From assembly GCA_963710625.1 (NCBI GenBank), contig CAVQBG010000028.1, forward strand, positions 1 to 64,000: DNA of 64,000 bases, read 5' to 3'. The DNA comes from Sva-07 sp963710625. Its GTDB lineage: Bacteria > Actinomycetota > Acidimicrobiia > Acidimicrobiales > Ilumatobacteraceae. The notes under the pieces were generated by a model that did no database searches, was not told the origin of the DNA, and saw only the letters and a list, made by a program, of their open reading frames with translations. Shown here in pieces: positions 31,087-40,352 of this stretch (within the stretch, counting starts at the first letter, position 1; every line of letters begins with the position of its first letter). A program made the position numbers and the translations under genes.

Positions 31087-33669
31087 TCATCCTCCTGTTG
31101 TCGATGGCGACGCCGCTCGACGTCGCAGGATCTCGTCGGTCTGATCGGCGAGTTGATCGGCAGGCGTCGACTCCCCTTCGAGTCGGGCCCGCTCGAATTC
31201 GGCCGCACCGAGCGCGTCGAGTGCAGCGTCGAGCAACGACTGCCGCTGCTGCGCGTCGAGGGCGTACAGCGACAGGCCCTGGTCGGCGAGGATCACGTCG
31301 GCGGCCGACTGCATCCTGACCGCGTCCGCCGGCGAGCCCTCGTCCAGGGCCAACCGGGCGGCGATCATCTGCGAGTAGGCGATCACGGTCGAGTCGACCA
31401 TCGACCGCGCCCATTCGAACGCCGCCAGTTGGTGCATCGCCGCCCCGGCGGGATCGCCCAACGTCAGCAGCACCTCGGCAAAGTTGCCGTGGGTGTTCAC
31501 GAGGAACGTCTCGAGACCCGCCGCCTCCTCCGCCCGCACGCACTGATCGAGCGCGTCGGCGGCAGCCCTCGGGTCACCCAGCGTGTTGTGGGCGATCGCC
31601 GCGAGGTTCCACAGACGAGCCTCACCCCGAGGCGTCGCCTCGCCGGCGCCGAGCGCAGTCTCCGCAAGACGTAGCGCTGCCTCCGGATCATCCGACCGAA
31701 GCGCCAACTCTCCCTTCGTACGCACCACGCCCATGTCGTCGAAGACCGGGACGCCGACCTGCTCGGCCAGCGCAGCGGCACGCTCGACGAGTTGCTCGGC
31801 ATCGGCCCGCTCCCCCAGGCGAAGATGGAGATCGGCCTGCAGGGTGAGCAGCGCCACGAGATCAGGGCCCGGACTCGGGCGTTGGTCGATGCAGCGCGCC
31901 ACCTCGGAGATCCCGGATCGGTACGACGCCGTGACGTCGTGGTACTGACCGATCGACCAGGCCAACGACCGCGCGGTCGAATCGGGGGTCACCGGATGCG
32001 CCACCACTGCCCGCACGTTCTCCAGATCGACACCGAACTCGGTGACCCATCGGCCCGACATGGTGCGGTCGGGGCCGAGTCGCTCCACGAGGGCGTCGGC
32101 GAGCCGGATCCGGGCAGCGGTGACCTCATGCTCGTCGGCGCCCTCCAACACGTACGACCGCACGGTCGACGGCAACATGTATCGGGAGCTCCCGGCGGCG
32201 GCCTCGCGCACGACGAGCGACCAGTCGATGAGCGACCAGACGAGTTCCGGTATCCGAGCGACCGGCACGGACTCGTCGCCGGCCACCGCCTCGGCGAGCG
32301 ACACGTCGAACCCATCGGCGAGGACCGCCAGACGTGTCAGCACCCGACGCTCATCGGGACCCAGCAGATCGAGACTCCAGTCGAGCAGACGGTCGAGGCT
32401 TCGCTGACGGTCGGGCACCGTCGGGTCTCGGGTGGCCACGACGGCCACGCTCCCACCGCGCATCCGCTCGGTCATTTCGGCCGGTGTCAGGAGGTGCGAG
32501 CGTGTCGCGGCGAGTTCGATCGCCAACGGCAGGCCGTCGATCGCACGGCACAGATCGACGATGTCGCCCAGGTCGGCGTCGATGCCTCGGCCGCTGCGCT
32601 CGACGTAGAGCCGGACCGCGTCCGACTCGGCATCGATCGCACCGAGCGGCTCGAGCCGGTAGAGCGACTCGCCGATCAGACCCAGTGGCACACGGCTCGT
32701 CGCCAGCACGGCCAGATTCGGGCAACGTGTCAGGAGGTCGTGAACGACCCGTGCGATCGGCTCGATCAGGTGCTCGCAGTTGTCGAGCACCAGCACCATC
32801 GAACGCTCGGCGAGGTGGGCCACGATGTCGGACTGCGCGTCGTTGCCGCGCACCGATGGAGCGCTGACGGCCTGCGCGATCGCCATCGGCACCACCTCCC
32901 CCTCCGAGAGCGGCGCGAGGTCGACGAACCACACCCCGTCGGGCCACTGCTCGGCCACGTTCAGGCCGACCTCGATCGACAGCCTCGTCTTGCCGGCCCC
33001 GCCGGGTCCGAGGAGCGTCACCACGCCACCTGGCCGCAGCAGCTCGGCCAGCTCGGACTGTTCGGTGACGCGGTTGACCATCGACGTGATCGGACGGACG
33101 AGATTGTGGCTGTCGGCGGGACGGACGCGAGGAGCCCGTTCGTCAACGTCCAGATCCGACGCCGACACGCGATACAGCGCGATGGGCTCGTCGAAGTCGC
33201 GCACCCGGTACCGGCCGAGACCGGTCACCTCGATCTCGGCGTCACCCAGCAGTTCGATCACCTCGTCGGTCGCCAGGATCTGCCCGCCGTTCGCAGCATC
33301 GACGACGCGTGCGGCCTGGTGCACCGCCAGCGCCCGGTAGTCGTCGTCGACCGGACGGGCGTAGCCGGTGTGCAGACCCATGCGCACCCTGATCGGATCG
33401 TCGGTCGGCCAGTCGGCGCCGGCCAGCGCCCGCTGACCGTCGACCGCGGCCGCGACCGCGTCGGCCGCGTTGGCGAACGCAACGAAGAACGCATCACCTT
33501 CGGTCAACACTTCGACACCGCTGTGTTCCGCCCACACCTCGCGCAGCAGGCGGTGATGCAGGCTCAGGAGGTCGCTGTAGCGCTCACCGAGATCGCGCAG
33601 GATCCGGGTACTCCCCTCGATGTCGGTGAACAGGAAGGTGACCGTTCCCGACGGCAACCCCTTGACCAT
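31087..33669 (-). CDS. Class III cyclase-like / ATPase / TPR regulator
   Basis: 860 residues. Residues 8-170 form a class III nucleotidyl cyclase domain (TFLFTDIEGSTR with Asp16, LTEGDAFFVAF with Asp59). A STAND-type ATPase follows with P-loop GPGGAGKT (221-228), VLVLDNCEHL and SLDRLLDWSLDLLGPDERRV; the last 300 residues are TPR-like helices. In the cyclase part the usual Asn of VNRAAR is His117 (AVHQAAR), so catalysis is doubtful. AGGAG seven bases upstream selects the ATG at 33669. Two bases separate its stop from the subtilisin start, so it probably senses a signal and works with that peptidase. Confidence 0.88.
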   Translation of the reverse strand: MVKGLPSGTVTFLFTDIEGSTRILRDLGERYSDLLSLHHRLLREVWAEHSGVEVLTEGDAFFVAFANAADAVAAAVDGQRALAGADWPTDDPIRVRMGLHTGYARPVDDDYRALAVHQAARVVDAANGGQILATDEVIELLGDAEIEVTGLGRYRVRDFDEPIALYRVSASDLDVDERAPRVRPADSHNLVRPITSMVNRVTEQSELAELLRPGGVVTLLGPGGAGKTRLSIEVGLNVAEQWPDGVWFVDLAPLSEGEVVPMAIAQAVSAPSVRGNDAQSDIVAHLAERSMVLVLDNCEHLIEPIARVVHDLLTRCPNLAVLATSRVPLGLIGESLYRLEPLGAIDAESDAVRLYVERSGRGIDADLGDIVDLCRAIDGLPLAIELAATRSHLLTPAEMTERMRGGSVAVVATRDPTVPDRQRSLDRLLDWSLDLLGPDERRVLTRLAVLADGFDVSLAEAVAGDESVPVARIPELVWSLIDWSLVVREAAAGSSRYMLPSTVRSYVLEGADEHEVTAARIRLADALVERLGPDRTMSGRWVTEFGVDLENVRAVVAHPVTPDSTARSLAWSIGQYHDVTASYRSGISEVARCIDQRPSPGPDLVALLTLQADLHLRLGERADAEQLVERAAALAEQVGVPVFDDMGVVRTKGELALRSDDPEAALRLAETALGAGEATPRGEARLWNLAAIAHNTLGDPRAAADALDQCVRAEEAAGLETFLVNTHGNFAEVLLTLGDPAGAAMHQLAAFEWARSMVDSTVIAYSQMIAARLALDEGSPADAVRMQSAADVILADQGLSLYALDAQQRQSLLDAALDALGAAEFERARLEGESTPADQLADQTDEILRRRAASPSTTGG

Positions 33670-33754
33670 CGACGTGCTCCTCATCGGATCGACCGGTAAC
33701 CGTCTGCGTGACACTAGTCGTCGGCCGGACGTGCCCCCTCCGGAGTTCTTCGGA

Positions 33755-36700
33755 TCAGCCCGCCCTGTCGACGAACGAGCAGAGAGCGGAGATCAACTCC
33801 ATCTCGTCGACGTCGCGGGCACGGGTGTCGAGCAGCTCGTCGGTGCACACCAGGTAGGCGACACATCTCGCCCGGCTGATCGCGACGTTGAGGCGATTCT
33901 TGGAGAAGAGGAAATCGGCGGTACGGGGCATGAACTCCGACGACGACGTCGTCATCGAGAACAACACCACCGCGGCCTCCTGACCCTGGAACTTGTCGAC
34001 CGTGCCGACCTCGACACCCCTCGTCGTGCGGTTCGCGCGCATCGCCGCCTCGATGCAGCGGCGCTGGTCGTTGTACGGGGCGACCACCATGAAGTCGGCG
34101 ACCGTCAACGGACGGGTCACGCCGTGCTGATCGGTCCACGGCTGTCCGAGCAGCTCCTCCACCTTCGCGACGACCAGCGCCGCCTCCTCCGGCGACTCGG
34201 TCGAACGCCCCGTGTGCTCGGCGCGCAGCCAGCGCAGGCCCGTCCGCCCCGCCGCTGACTGGCCGACGCACGACTCGTGGCTGTGCAGCTTGCCGCCGTA
34301 CATCACCTCGGAGATGAACCCGCACACGTCGGGGTGCATCCGCCAGGTCGTCTCCAGCAGCACGCCGCGGTCGGGCGGCACTGTCAGCTCGTCGCCGAGC
34401 AGATGCTCGAGCGCACTCGCACCCGCACCGCCCGGGTGGCTCGCCTTGGCCACCTGTGGCAACTGCTGCGGATCGCCGAGCAGGATCACGTTGGTCGCCG
34501 AGATCGTCGCCGCCAGCGTGTCGGCCAGGCCGAGCTGTCCCGCCTCGTCGACCACCAGCACGTCGACCGGATGCTCACGCATCGGCTTGCTGGCGAACAG
34601 CCATGTCGTGCCGGCGATCACGTTGAAGTCGCCCCGCGCCACGTTGGCGTTGTCGTCGAGGTAGCGAATGCCGCGGACCGAACCCTCCTTCGCCTTGCGG
34701 ACCGCGCGCAGGTGCTCGGAGTCTCCCTCGTCGGCGAACCGGTCGACCACGGCCTGCATCAGGTTGTCGATCGCCGCGTGGCTCATCGCCGTCACACCGA
34801 CGCGCAGGCCGGCGTTCACGAGCGTGCGGATCATGTGGGCACCGGTGTACGTCTTGCCGGTGCCCGGCGGACCCTGGATCGGCACGTAGCTCCGGTCCAG
34901 CCCGGTCACCCAACCGCAGATCGCGGGCACGTCGCCGACGAACACGCCACCATCCTCTCCACCGGCGGGACCACGGCCCGGCTGGAAGGTGGGGAGGTCG
35001 CGGCGCAGCATCGCGTGGCCGACCCGGTCGGCGCGGCCCGCCAACATCTCGTCGGCCAGCTCCTCGAGCGCGGTCAGCTTCGCCCCCTCGAGGAACCACA
35101 CGTAGTGGACGAGCGCCGACGGGTGCAGGCCCTTCTCCTCGGCGTCGCCGTCCCACGTGACTGCCAGCTCACCGGCCTCGGCGTCGATCTGCTCGACCTT
35201 GAAGAACACCCACTCCTGCTCGTCGAGCGCGACGATCAGCTTCGAGCCCTTCGCGATGTCGACGTCGAGTGGCTGCGGCGGGAACGTGAAGCGGGCCCAC
35301 GGCCACTTCAGCGGCTTGCCGGTCCGCTCGCTCACCTGCGGTTCCAGACCCCGGAACGTCAACCGGGCGATCACCGACGGCGACTCGAACTGGTCGGCGT
35401 CATCCGTGATCGACAGGCGGTAGGCATCGGCGTTGACCACCTGGCGCTCACGGCGCCAGTAGCCGAGCAGATCGCCCATCAGGTGCTCGACCGTGTCGGG
35501 CCCGAACGCGTGGAGCGCCTCGATGCGGGTGTCGAGTTCGGCATCGGGCTCCTCACGCCCGAGCACCGCATCGCGCCACGGCACGCCGGCCGGACGTTGC
35601 GTCACCAGCCAGTCGCGCAACGCCCGGGTGGCGCGGACGTCGTCCTCGTTGTAGGCGGCGATCCGGTCGAGCATCGCCTGGTTGCGCGACCTCATCCACC
35701 GCTCGTACTCGACGACCGCGCCGGCACCCTTGTCGATCTCGTGGCCGCGCTGGTAGTCGGTGAGCAGCTCGACGTACTTGAGGCCGTAGCCCTCGACACC
35801 GACCTGCATCGCCCCCTTCACGATCGGCAGGAGGTCGACGAACTGGCCGGTGGCGATCAGCTGTTCGAGCGCGAGTTCGGCGACGCCGTGTTCCTTCACC
35901 AGCCGTTCGAGCGACGAGCGCTCGGTGTGGTTGTAGTGGTACACGTGCATGTCGGGGAACTGCACCCGGCGAGCGGCGAGGTGATCGACGAGCGCCTTGG
36001 TGGCGACGGCCTCCTCGTCCTTGTCGTGCGCCCAGAACGCCCTGAACTCCCACTCGCCGGCGGAGGACTTCTCGATCAGGCCGAACAGGAAGAACAGCTC
36101 GGCGTCGGCGTGCCAGAACGGATGGCCCTCGAAGTCGAGGAACACGTCGCCGTCGTTCGGCGCCGGCAGCGCGGCGAACCCGATCGGGTCGGGCGCGTCG
36201 AGGTCGACGACGAGCGCGGCGTGGTCGACGGCCGACGGCGCGGCGAGCAGCTCGAACGGCGGCCTCTCGCCGGGCGCGTTGCGCGCCTCGACCTGCAGGC
36301 GCGCCTGACGGACGAACGTCTCCTGGCGCGCCGCATCGAGGCCGGCCACCTCGCGATCGAGCACTGCGAGCGCGGCGATCGTGGTGACACCGTCCTGCTG
36401 GAGCGTCAGGCGATCGGCGGTGCGGACACCGGCCACGTGCACGAGCGAGTCGGCGGCCCGCCACGCGGCGTCGCAGACCATCTCGAAGTCGCAGAACTGG
36501 CAGTGGTCGCACGGCTTGGGCCGGGTGTCGGCCGGCGCGTCGTCGGTCAGCAGCTTCGCGAGCTGGCCACGAAGGCGCCGCCAGTACGCGAGCACGTCGG
36601 CCACCCGGATCGTCTCGCTCCGGCCAGAGCCCAGCTCGATGTGCATCCGTTCGGGCAGCACTCCCGAGGTCGCCTCGATCGCCTCGGCGTAGAAGCAGAG

Positions 36701-37141
36701 CTGCAGCACGTGGCCGGGCTTGGCCTCCTTGCGGGCGAGCTTGGCGTCGATCGGCTCGTAGGTGAACGTGCCCGTGCCGGGATGGTCGACCCGGCGCAGG
36801 AAGTCGGCGATGCCCCGGATGCCCTCGTGCACGAACGGCATCTGGAACACGACGTCGTGCCCATGCGCCAGCACGTCGCCGACCCGGTCGACCCACTGCT
36901 GGAACGACTCGCCGTTGACCCTGGCGGGCACTTCGAACACCGACAGCCCCTCGGCCCGGTAGCGCTCGAGCACGGCGGTCTCGTGTTCGAGGCCCTTGGC
37001 GAGCAACATCTGCGCCATCTCGCCGAACGGGCTCGACTCGACCGTGCGCGTGCCCGCCTCGACCTCGTGCTGCAACGTGAGGAAGTGCGCACAGTCGAGC
37101 CACGCCGTGATCTTCGAGGGGGTGAGGAGCCGTTCCGCCAT
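33755..37141 (-). CDS. RecB-like nuclease fused to SF1 helicase (TM0106 type)
   Basis: 1128 residues. The N-terminal third is a RecB-like nuclease with a cysteine cluster near residue 208, CDHCQFCDFEMVC, typical of an iron-sulfur or zinc site. Next comes an RNase H-like part opening with VFLDFEGHPFW near 332. The C-terminal half is a Upf1/Dna2-like helicase with GPPGTGKT near 757, VLVVDEAGQLGLAD and a final VEVGTVDKFQGQEAAVVLFS plus NRLNVAISRAR. A nucleic-acid repair or processing role is expected. CATGAT ends six bases before the ATG, suggesting leaderless expression. Confidence 0.9.
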   Translation of the reverse strand: MAERLLTPSKITAWLDCAHFLTLQHEVEAGTRTVESSPFGEMAQMLLAKGLEHETAVLERYRAEGLSVFEVPARVNGESFQQWVDRVGDVLAHGHDVVFQMPFVHEGIRGIADFLRRVDHPGTGTFTYEPIDAKLARKEAKPGHVLQLCFYAEAIEATSGVLPERMHIELGSGRSETIRVADVLAYWRRLRGQLAKLLTDDAPADTRPKPCDHCQFCDFEMVCDAAWRAADSLVHVAGVRTADRLTLQQDGVTTIAALAVLDREVAGLDAARQETFVRQARLQVEARNAPGERPPFELLAAPSAVDHAALVVDLDAPDPIGFAALPAPNDGDVFLDFEGHPFWHADAELFFLFGLIEKSSAGEWEFRAFWAHDKDEEAVATKALVDHLAARRVQFPDMHVYHYNHTERSSLERLVKEHGVAELALEQLIATGQFVDLLPIVKGAMQVGVEGYGLKYVELLTDYQRGHEIDKGAGAVVEYERWMRSRNQAMLDRIAAYNEDDVRATRALRDWLVTQRPAGVPWRDAVLGREEPDAELDTRIEALHAFGPDTVEHLMGDLLGYWRRERQVVNADAYRLSITDDADQFESPSVIARLTFRGLEPQVSERTGKPLKWPWARFTFPPQPLDVDIAKGSKLIVALDEQEWVFFKVEQIDAEAGELAVTWDGDAEEKGLHPSALVHYVWFLEGAKLTALEELADEMLAGRADRVGHAMLRRDLPTFQPGRGPAGGEDGGVFVGDVPAICGWVTGLDRSYVPIQGPPGTGKTYTGAHMIRTLVNAGLRVGVTAMSHAAIDNLMQAVVDRFADEGDSEHLRAVRKAKEGSVRGIRYLDDNANVARGDFNVIAGTTWLFASKPMREHPVDVLVVDEAGQLGLADTLAATISATNVILLGDPQQLPQVAKASHPGGAGASALEHLLGDELTVPPDRGVLLETTWRMHPDVCGFISEVMYGGKLHSHESCVGQSAAGRTGLRWLRAEHTGRSTESPEEAALVVAKVEELLGQPWTDQHGVTRPLTVADFMVVAPYNDQRRCIEAAMRANRTTRGVEVGTVDKFQGQEAAVVLFSMTTSSSEFMPRTADFLFSKNRLNVAISRARCVAYLVCTDELLDTRARDVDEMELISALCSFVDRAG

Positions 37142-37199
37142 CACCCCATCATGACCGACGGGTGTGACGATGCCCCCGTGTCGGTCGGAGCGCCCGAGC

Positions 37200-38015
37200 T
37201 CAGGTGAGGATCGGCATCGGATCCCAGCCGATCTCGTTGCATGCTCGTTGGCTGCGCATGTCGATGTGGCGGGGGCGCACGAGGTCGGGCGGGGTCGGTT
37301 CCGCAACGATCGAGCTCCCGTCGAGCCCCAGGGCGGCGGCGACACGGAACGCGATCTCCGAGCGACTCAACAACTCGGGCCCGCCGAGGTGCCACACCCC
37401 CGAACGCTGCTCGGTCGGCAGCGACGCGATCCGCCAGAGCCCGTCGGCGATGTCGGCGGCCATCGCCGGCCGCCGGAACTCGTCGGAGAACCAGGACGTG
37501 GGCCGGCCCTCGAGCGCGCCTGCTCGGAGCCGTTCGGTCGACTGATCCATTGGATCGAGCGACAGCACGAGCGGCAGCCGCACCACGCACGACGGCACGC
37601 GTGCGTCCTCGACGATCACCTCGGCCTGCGCCTTCCACCGTCCGTGATCGGACACCGGGTCGGGCTGCGAACGTTCGTCGACCGGACGCCCGTTTCCCGA
37701 GAAGACCACGTCGGTGGAGAGGTGGACGAGTTGGGCGCCGACGGCCGACGCAGCGTCGACGACGTGCCGGGTTGCGTCGACGATCGACGGTTCGTCCAAC
37801 CTCCACGCCGAGTGGATCACCATCGACGGCCGGACACGGTCGACGGCGTCCGCGACAGCATGTCGATCGCGGAGGTCGGCCGCGACGACAGCGGAGTCCG
37901 ACACCGAGGTGCGGTGGGTGAGCGAGACGAGTTCGACGCCCTGGGGAATCGTCCGTCGCAGCCACGTCCCGACCAGGCCGGACGCACCCGTCAGCAGCAC
38001 GACCGGTGTCGACAT
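37200..38015 (-). CDS. RmlD-like NAD(P)-dependent sugar reductase (SDR)
   Basis: 271 residues of extended SDR fold: VVLLTGASGLVGTWLRR, LVHLSTDVVFSGNGRPVDE as in dTDP-4-dehydrorhamnose reductases, and a region DHGRWKAQAE where the usual YGxxK Tyr is replaced by HGRWK. The C-terminal VWHLGGPELLSRSEIAFRVA is typical. The missing active-site Tyr makes classical reduction uncertain. It is not in a sugar-nucleotide cluster. TAGGTT lies seven bases before the ATG. Confidence 0.8.
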   Translation of the reverse strand: MSTPVVLLTGASGLVGTWLRRTIPQGVELVSLTHRTSVSDSAVVAADLRDRHAVADAVDRVRPSMVIHSAWRLDEPSIVDATRHVVDAASAVGAQLVHLSTDVVFSGNGRPVDERSQPDPVSDHGRWKAQAEVIVEDARVPSCVVRLPLVLSLDPMDQSTERLRAGALEGRPTSWFSDEFRRPAMAADIADGLWRIASLPTEQRSGVWHLGGPELLSRSEIAFRVAAALGLDGSSIVAEPTPPDLVRPRHIDMRSQRACNEIGWDPMPILT

Positions 38016-38025
38016 GGGGCGGAAC

Positions 38026-38856
38026 CTACCCGGCGGCGTGCCCGTTGATGGCCGAGTGCCAGTCGAGGAACCGATCGATCCAACTGTCCGACGGCAGCTG
38101 CTGGGTTCGCATGCCGAAGCCGTGGCCACCTCGAGCGTACGCATGCAGCTCGACCGGCAGGCGTGCCGCCCGCCAGCGTTCGTAGAGGGTGATCGAATCG
38201 TCGGTGAGGCCGAGTTCGTCGTCGGTCGCGACGACGAGGAACATCGGTCCGCTGCCCTCCGGCGGATCGCCGACATCGATGCCACGGATCGTCGCGTAGA
38301 TCGGTGCGACGAAGGCCGGACGAACGGCCGGGTCCGACGAGTAGGCGACGCGCATCGCGACATTGCCGCCGGCGGAGAAACCCATGAACCCGATCCGTTC
38401 CGGATCGACACCGAACTCGCCGGCCCGCTGGCGCACCAGGCGCATCGCCACCTCTCCGTCGGCGCCGGCCAACGCGGCGACGGCGACCATGTCGTCGAGC
38501 GCGCCGGAGGCACCGGCCAACATCTTCTCGACCAGCTCCCCGACGGGATCGTGACCGCCGGGCACCAAGCGGTACTTCAGCACGAACGCCGTGATCCCCG
38601 CGGCCGCCAGCCGATCGGCGACGGCGACTCCCTCGCTGTCGATCGACAGCGCATGGAAGCCGCCGCCGGGCGCCACGATCACGGCGGCGCCGGTCGCGTC
38701 ACCGTCGGGCAACACGGGCACGATCGTCGGGACGACGACGTTGGCGACGACCTCGGTGGCCCACACGTCGCTGAAGTACTGACGCTCGACGTTGGTCCAG
38801 TCCTCACTCCCCGGCGCGGGCCCGTCGTACAGGCGAATCGGTTCCCCCATGGACAT
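38026..38856 (-). CDS. Alpha/beta-hydrolase, BD-FAE/acetylesterase type
   Basis: 276 residues. VIVAPGGGFHALSIDSEGVA is the oxyanion loop, RIGFMGFSAGGNVAMRVAYS the nucleophile elbow (GFSAGG), FLVVATDDELGLTDDSITLY carries the Asp, and YARGGHGFGMRTQQLPSDSW the catalytic His. The pattern fits acetyl-xylan-type or general carboxylesterases without an export signal. A -10-like CAGTCT sits six bases before the ATG at 38856. It is just downstream of the tryptophanase gene's divergent start. Confidence 0.85.
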   Translation of the reverse strand: MSMGEPIRLYDGPAPGSEDWTNVERQYFSDVWATEVVANVVVPTIVPVLPDGDATGAAVIVAPGGGFHALSIDSEGVAVADRLAAAGITAFVLKYRLVPGGHDPVGELVEKMLAGASGALDDMVAVAALAGADGEVAMRLVRQRAGEFGVDPERIGFMGFSAGGNVAMRVAYSSDPAVRPAFVAPIYATIRGIDVGDPPEGSGPMFLVVATDDELGLTDDSITLYERWRAARLPVELHAYARGGHGFGMRTQQLPSDSWIDRFLDWHSAINGHAAG

Positions 38857-38950
38857 CGCACCAGACTGCCCCGCCGGGTCACCTGCGGGCGAAGGCAGGC
38901 GTCCGTGGCGCCGGCGCGGACGAACAGCGGACCTGGGTCATGATGACCGC

Positions 38951-40327
38951 ATGGAGTTCTCGACGATCATCGAACCGTTCCGGGTCCATTCCGTCGCCCC
39001 GCTCGTGATGACCACGCCCGAACAGCGGCGGACGGCGCTCGACGGGGCGGGCAACAATCTCTTCTCGCTGCACTCCGACGACGTGCTGATCGACCTGCTC
39101 ACCGACTCGGGCACGGGGGCGATGTCGCGCGACCAGTGGGCCGCGCTCCAACGAGGCGACGAGAGCTACGCCGGATCGCCCTCGTGGTTCCGCTTCCTCG
39201 AGAGCGTGCAGGACCTGTTCCCGTTCGAGCACGTGATCCCCACCCACCAGGGCCGCGCGGCGGAGAAGATCCTGTTCACCGCGATCGGCGGGCCGGGCAG
39301 GATCGTGCCGAACAACACCCACTTCGACACGACCCGGGCCAACGTCGAGTACACGGGCGCCACCGCGGTCGACCTGGTGATCGCCGAGGGCCGCGACCCG
39401 ACCTCGCTGCACCCGTTCAAGGGCAACATGGATCTCGACGCGCTCGAGGCGCTGCTGCGCGAGCACGGGCCCGACGTGATCCCGGTCGTGTTCGTCACGA
39501 TCACCAACAACTCCGGCGGGGGCCAGCCCGTCTCGCTGGAGAACCTGCGCGGGGTGCGGGCCCTGTGCGACCGGTACGGGGTCCCGCTGTTCCTCGACGC
39601 CTGCCGATTCGCCGAGAACGCCTGGTTCATCCGCGAGCGCGAACCCGGCCACGGCGACCGCGAGGTGCGCGACATCGTGCGCGAGATCGCCTCGCTCGCC
39701 GACGGCATGACGATGAGCGCCAAGAAGGATCCGCTCGGCAACATCGGCGGCTGGCTGGCGATGAACGACGACGCCCTGGCCGACGAGTGCCGCACCCTGC
39801 TGGTGCTGACCGAGGGCTTCCCCACCTACGGCGGGCTCGCCGGTCGCGATCTCGACGCGCTCGCCCAGGGACTGCGCGAGTCGGTGCAGCACGACTACCT
39901 CCGCTACCGGATCCGCTCGACCGCGTACCTCGGCGACGCGCTCGCTGCCGGCGGTGTGCCGGTCGTGCAGCCGATCGGTGGGCACGCCGTCTATCTCGAC
40001 GCCGGACGGCTGCTCCCGCACATCGATCCGCTCGCGTACCCGGGGCAGGCACTCGCGATCGCGCTCTACGAGACCGGTGGCGTGCGGGGCTGTGAGATCG
40101 GTTCGGTGATGTTCGGGCTGCAACCCGACGGCAGCGAGCGACCCGCGGCGATGGAACTCGTGCGGCTCGCGATCCCGCGCCGCACCTACACCCAGAGCCA
40201 CATCGACTACGTGATCGAGGTGTGTCTGGCGGTCGCGGCGAACGCCGAGCAACTCGGGGGCTACCGGATCACGAGCCCGCCGCGCCCGTTGCGCCACTTC
40301 ACGGCCACCTTCGCCCCCCTCACCTGA
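38951..40327 (+). CDS. tnaA: Tryptophanase
   Basis: 458 residues of the tryptophanase/tyrosine phenol-lyase PLP family: LLTDSGTGAMSRDQWAALQR, HQGRAAEKILF, VTITNNSGGGQPVSLENL, LFLDACRFAENAWFI and the PLP-Lys segment TMSAKKDPLGNIGGWLAM. The C-terminal PLRHFTATF has His where tryptophanases do and where tyrosine phenol-lyases have Phe, which favours tryptophanase. It would split tryptophan into indole, pyruvate and ammonia. No TnaC-like leader is visible: CATGAT ends six bases before the ATG, implying no leader at all. Confidence 0.85.
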   Translation: MEFSTIIEPFRVHSVAPLVMTTPEQRRTALDGAGNNLFSLHSDDVLIDLLTDSGTGAMSRDQWAALQRGDESYAGSPSWFRFLESVQDLFPFEHVIPTHQGRAAEKILFTAIGGPGRIVPNNTHFDTTRANVEYTGATAVDLVIAEGRDPTSLHPFKGNMDLDALEALLREHGPDVIPVVFVTITNNSGGGQPVSLENLRGVRALCDRYGVPLFLDACRFAENAWFIREREPGHGDREVRDIVREIASLADGMTMSAKKDPLGNIGGWLAMNDDALADECRTLLVLTEGFPTYGGLAGRDLDALAQGLRESVQHDYLRYRIRSTAYLGDALAAGGVPVVQPIGGHAVYLDAGRLLPHIDPLAYPGQALAIALYETGGVRGCEIGSVMFGLQPDGSERPAAMELVRLAIPRRTYTQSHIDYVIEVCLAVAANAEQLGGYRITSPPRPLRHFTATFAPLT

Positions 40328-40352
40328 ACTCGGCAACCGATCGACCGTGAGG

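Noticed and set aside
34277..37207. A 976-codon plus-strand frame opposite the nuclease/helicase gene
   Set aside because: It is a GC-skew shadow: no motif, biased His/Gly/Arg composition, while the minus strand holds a full set of helicase motifs.
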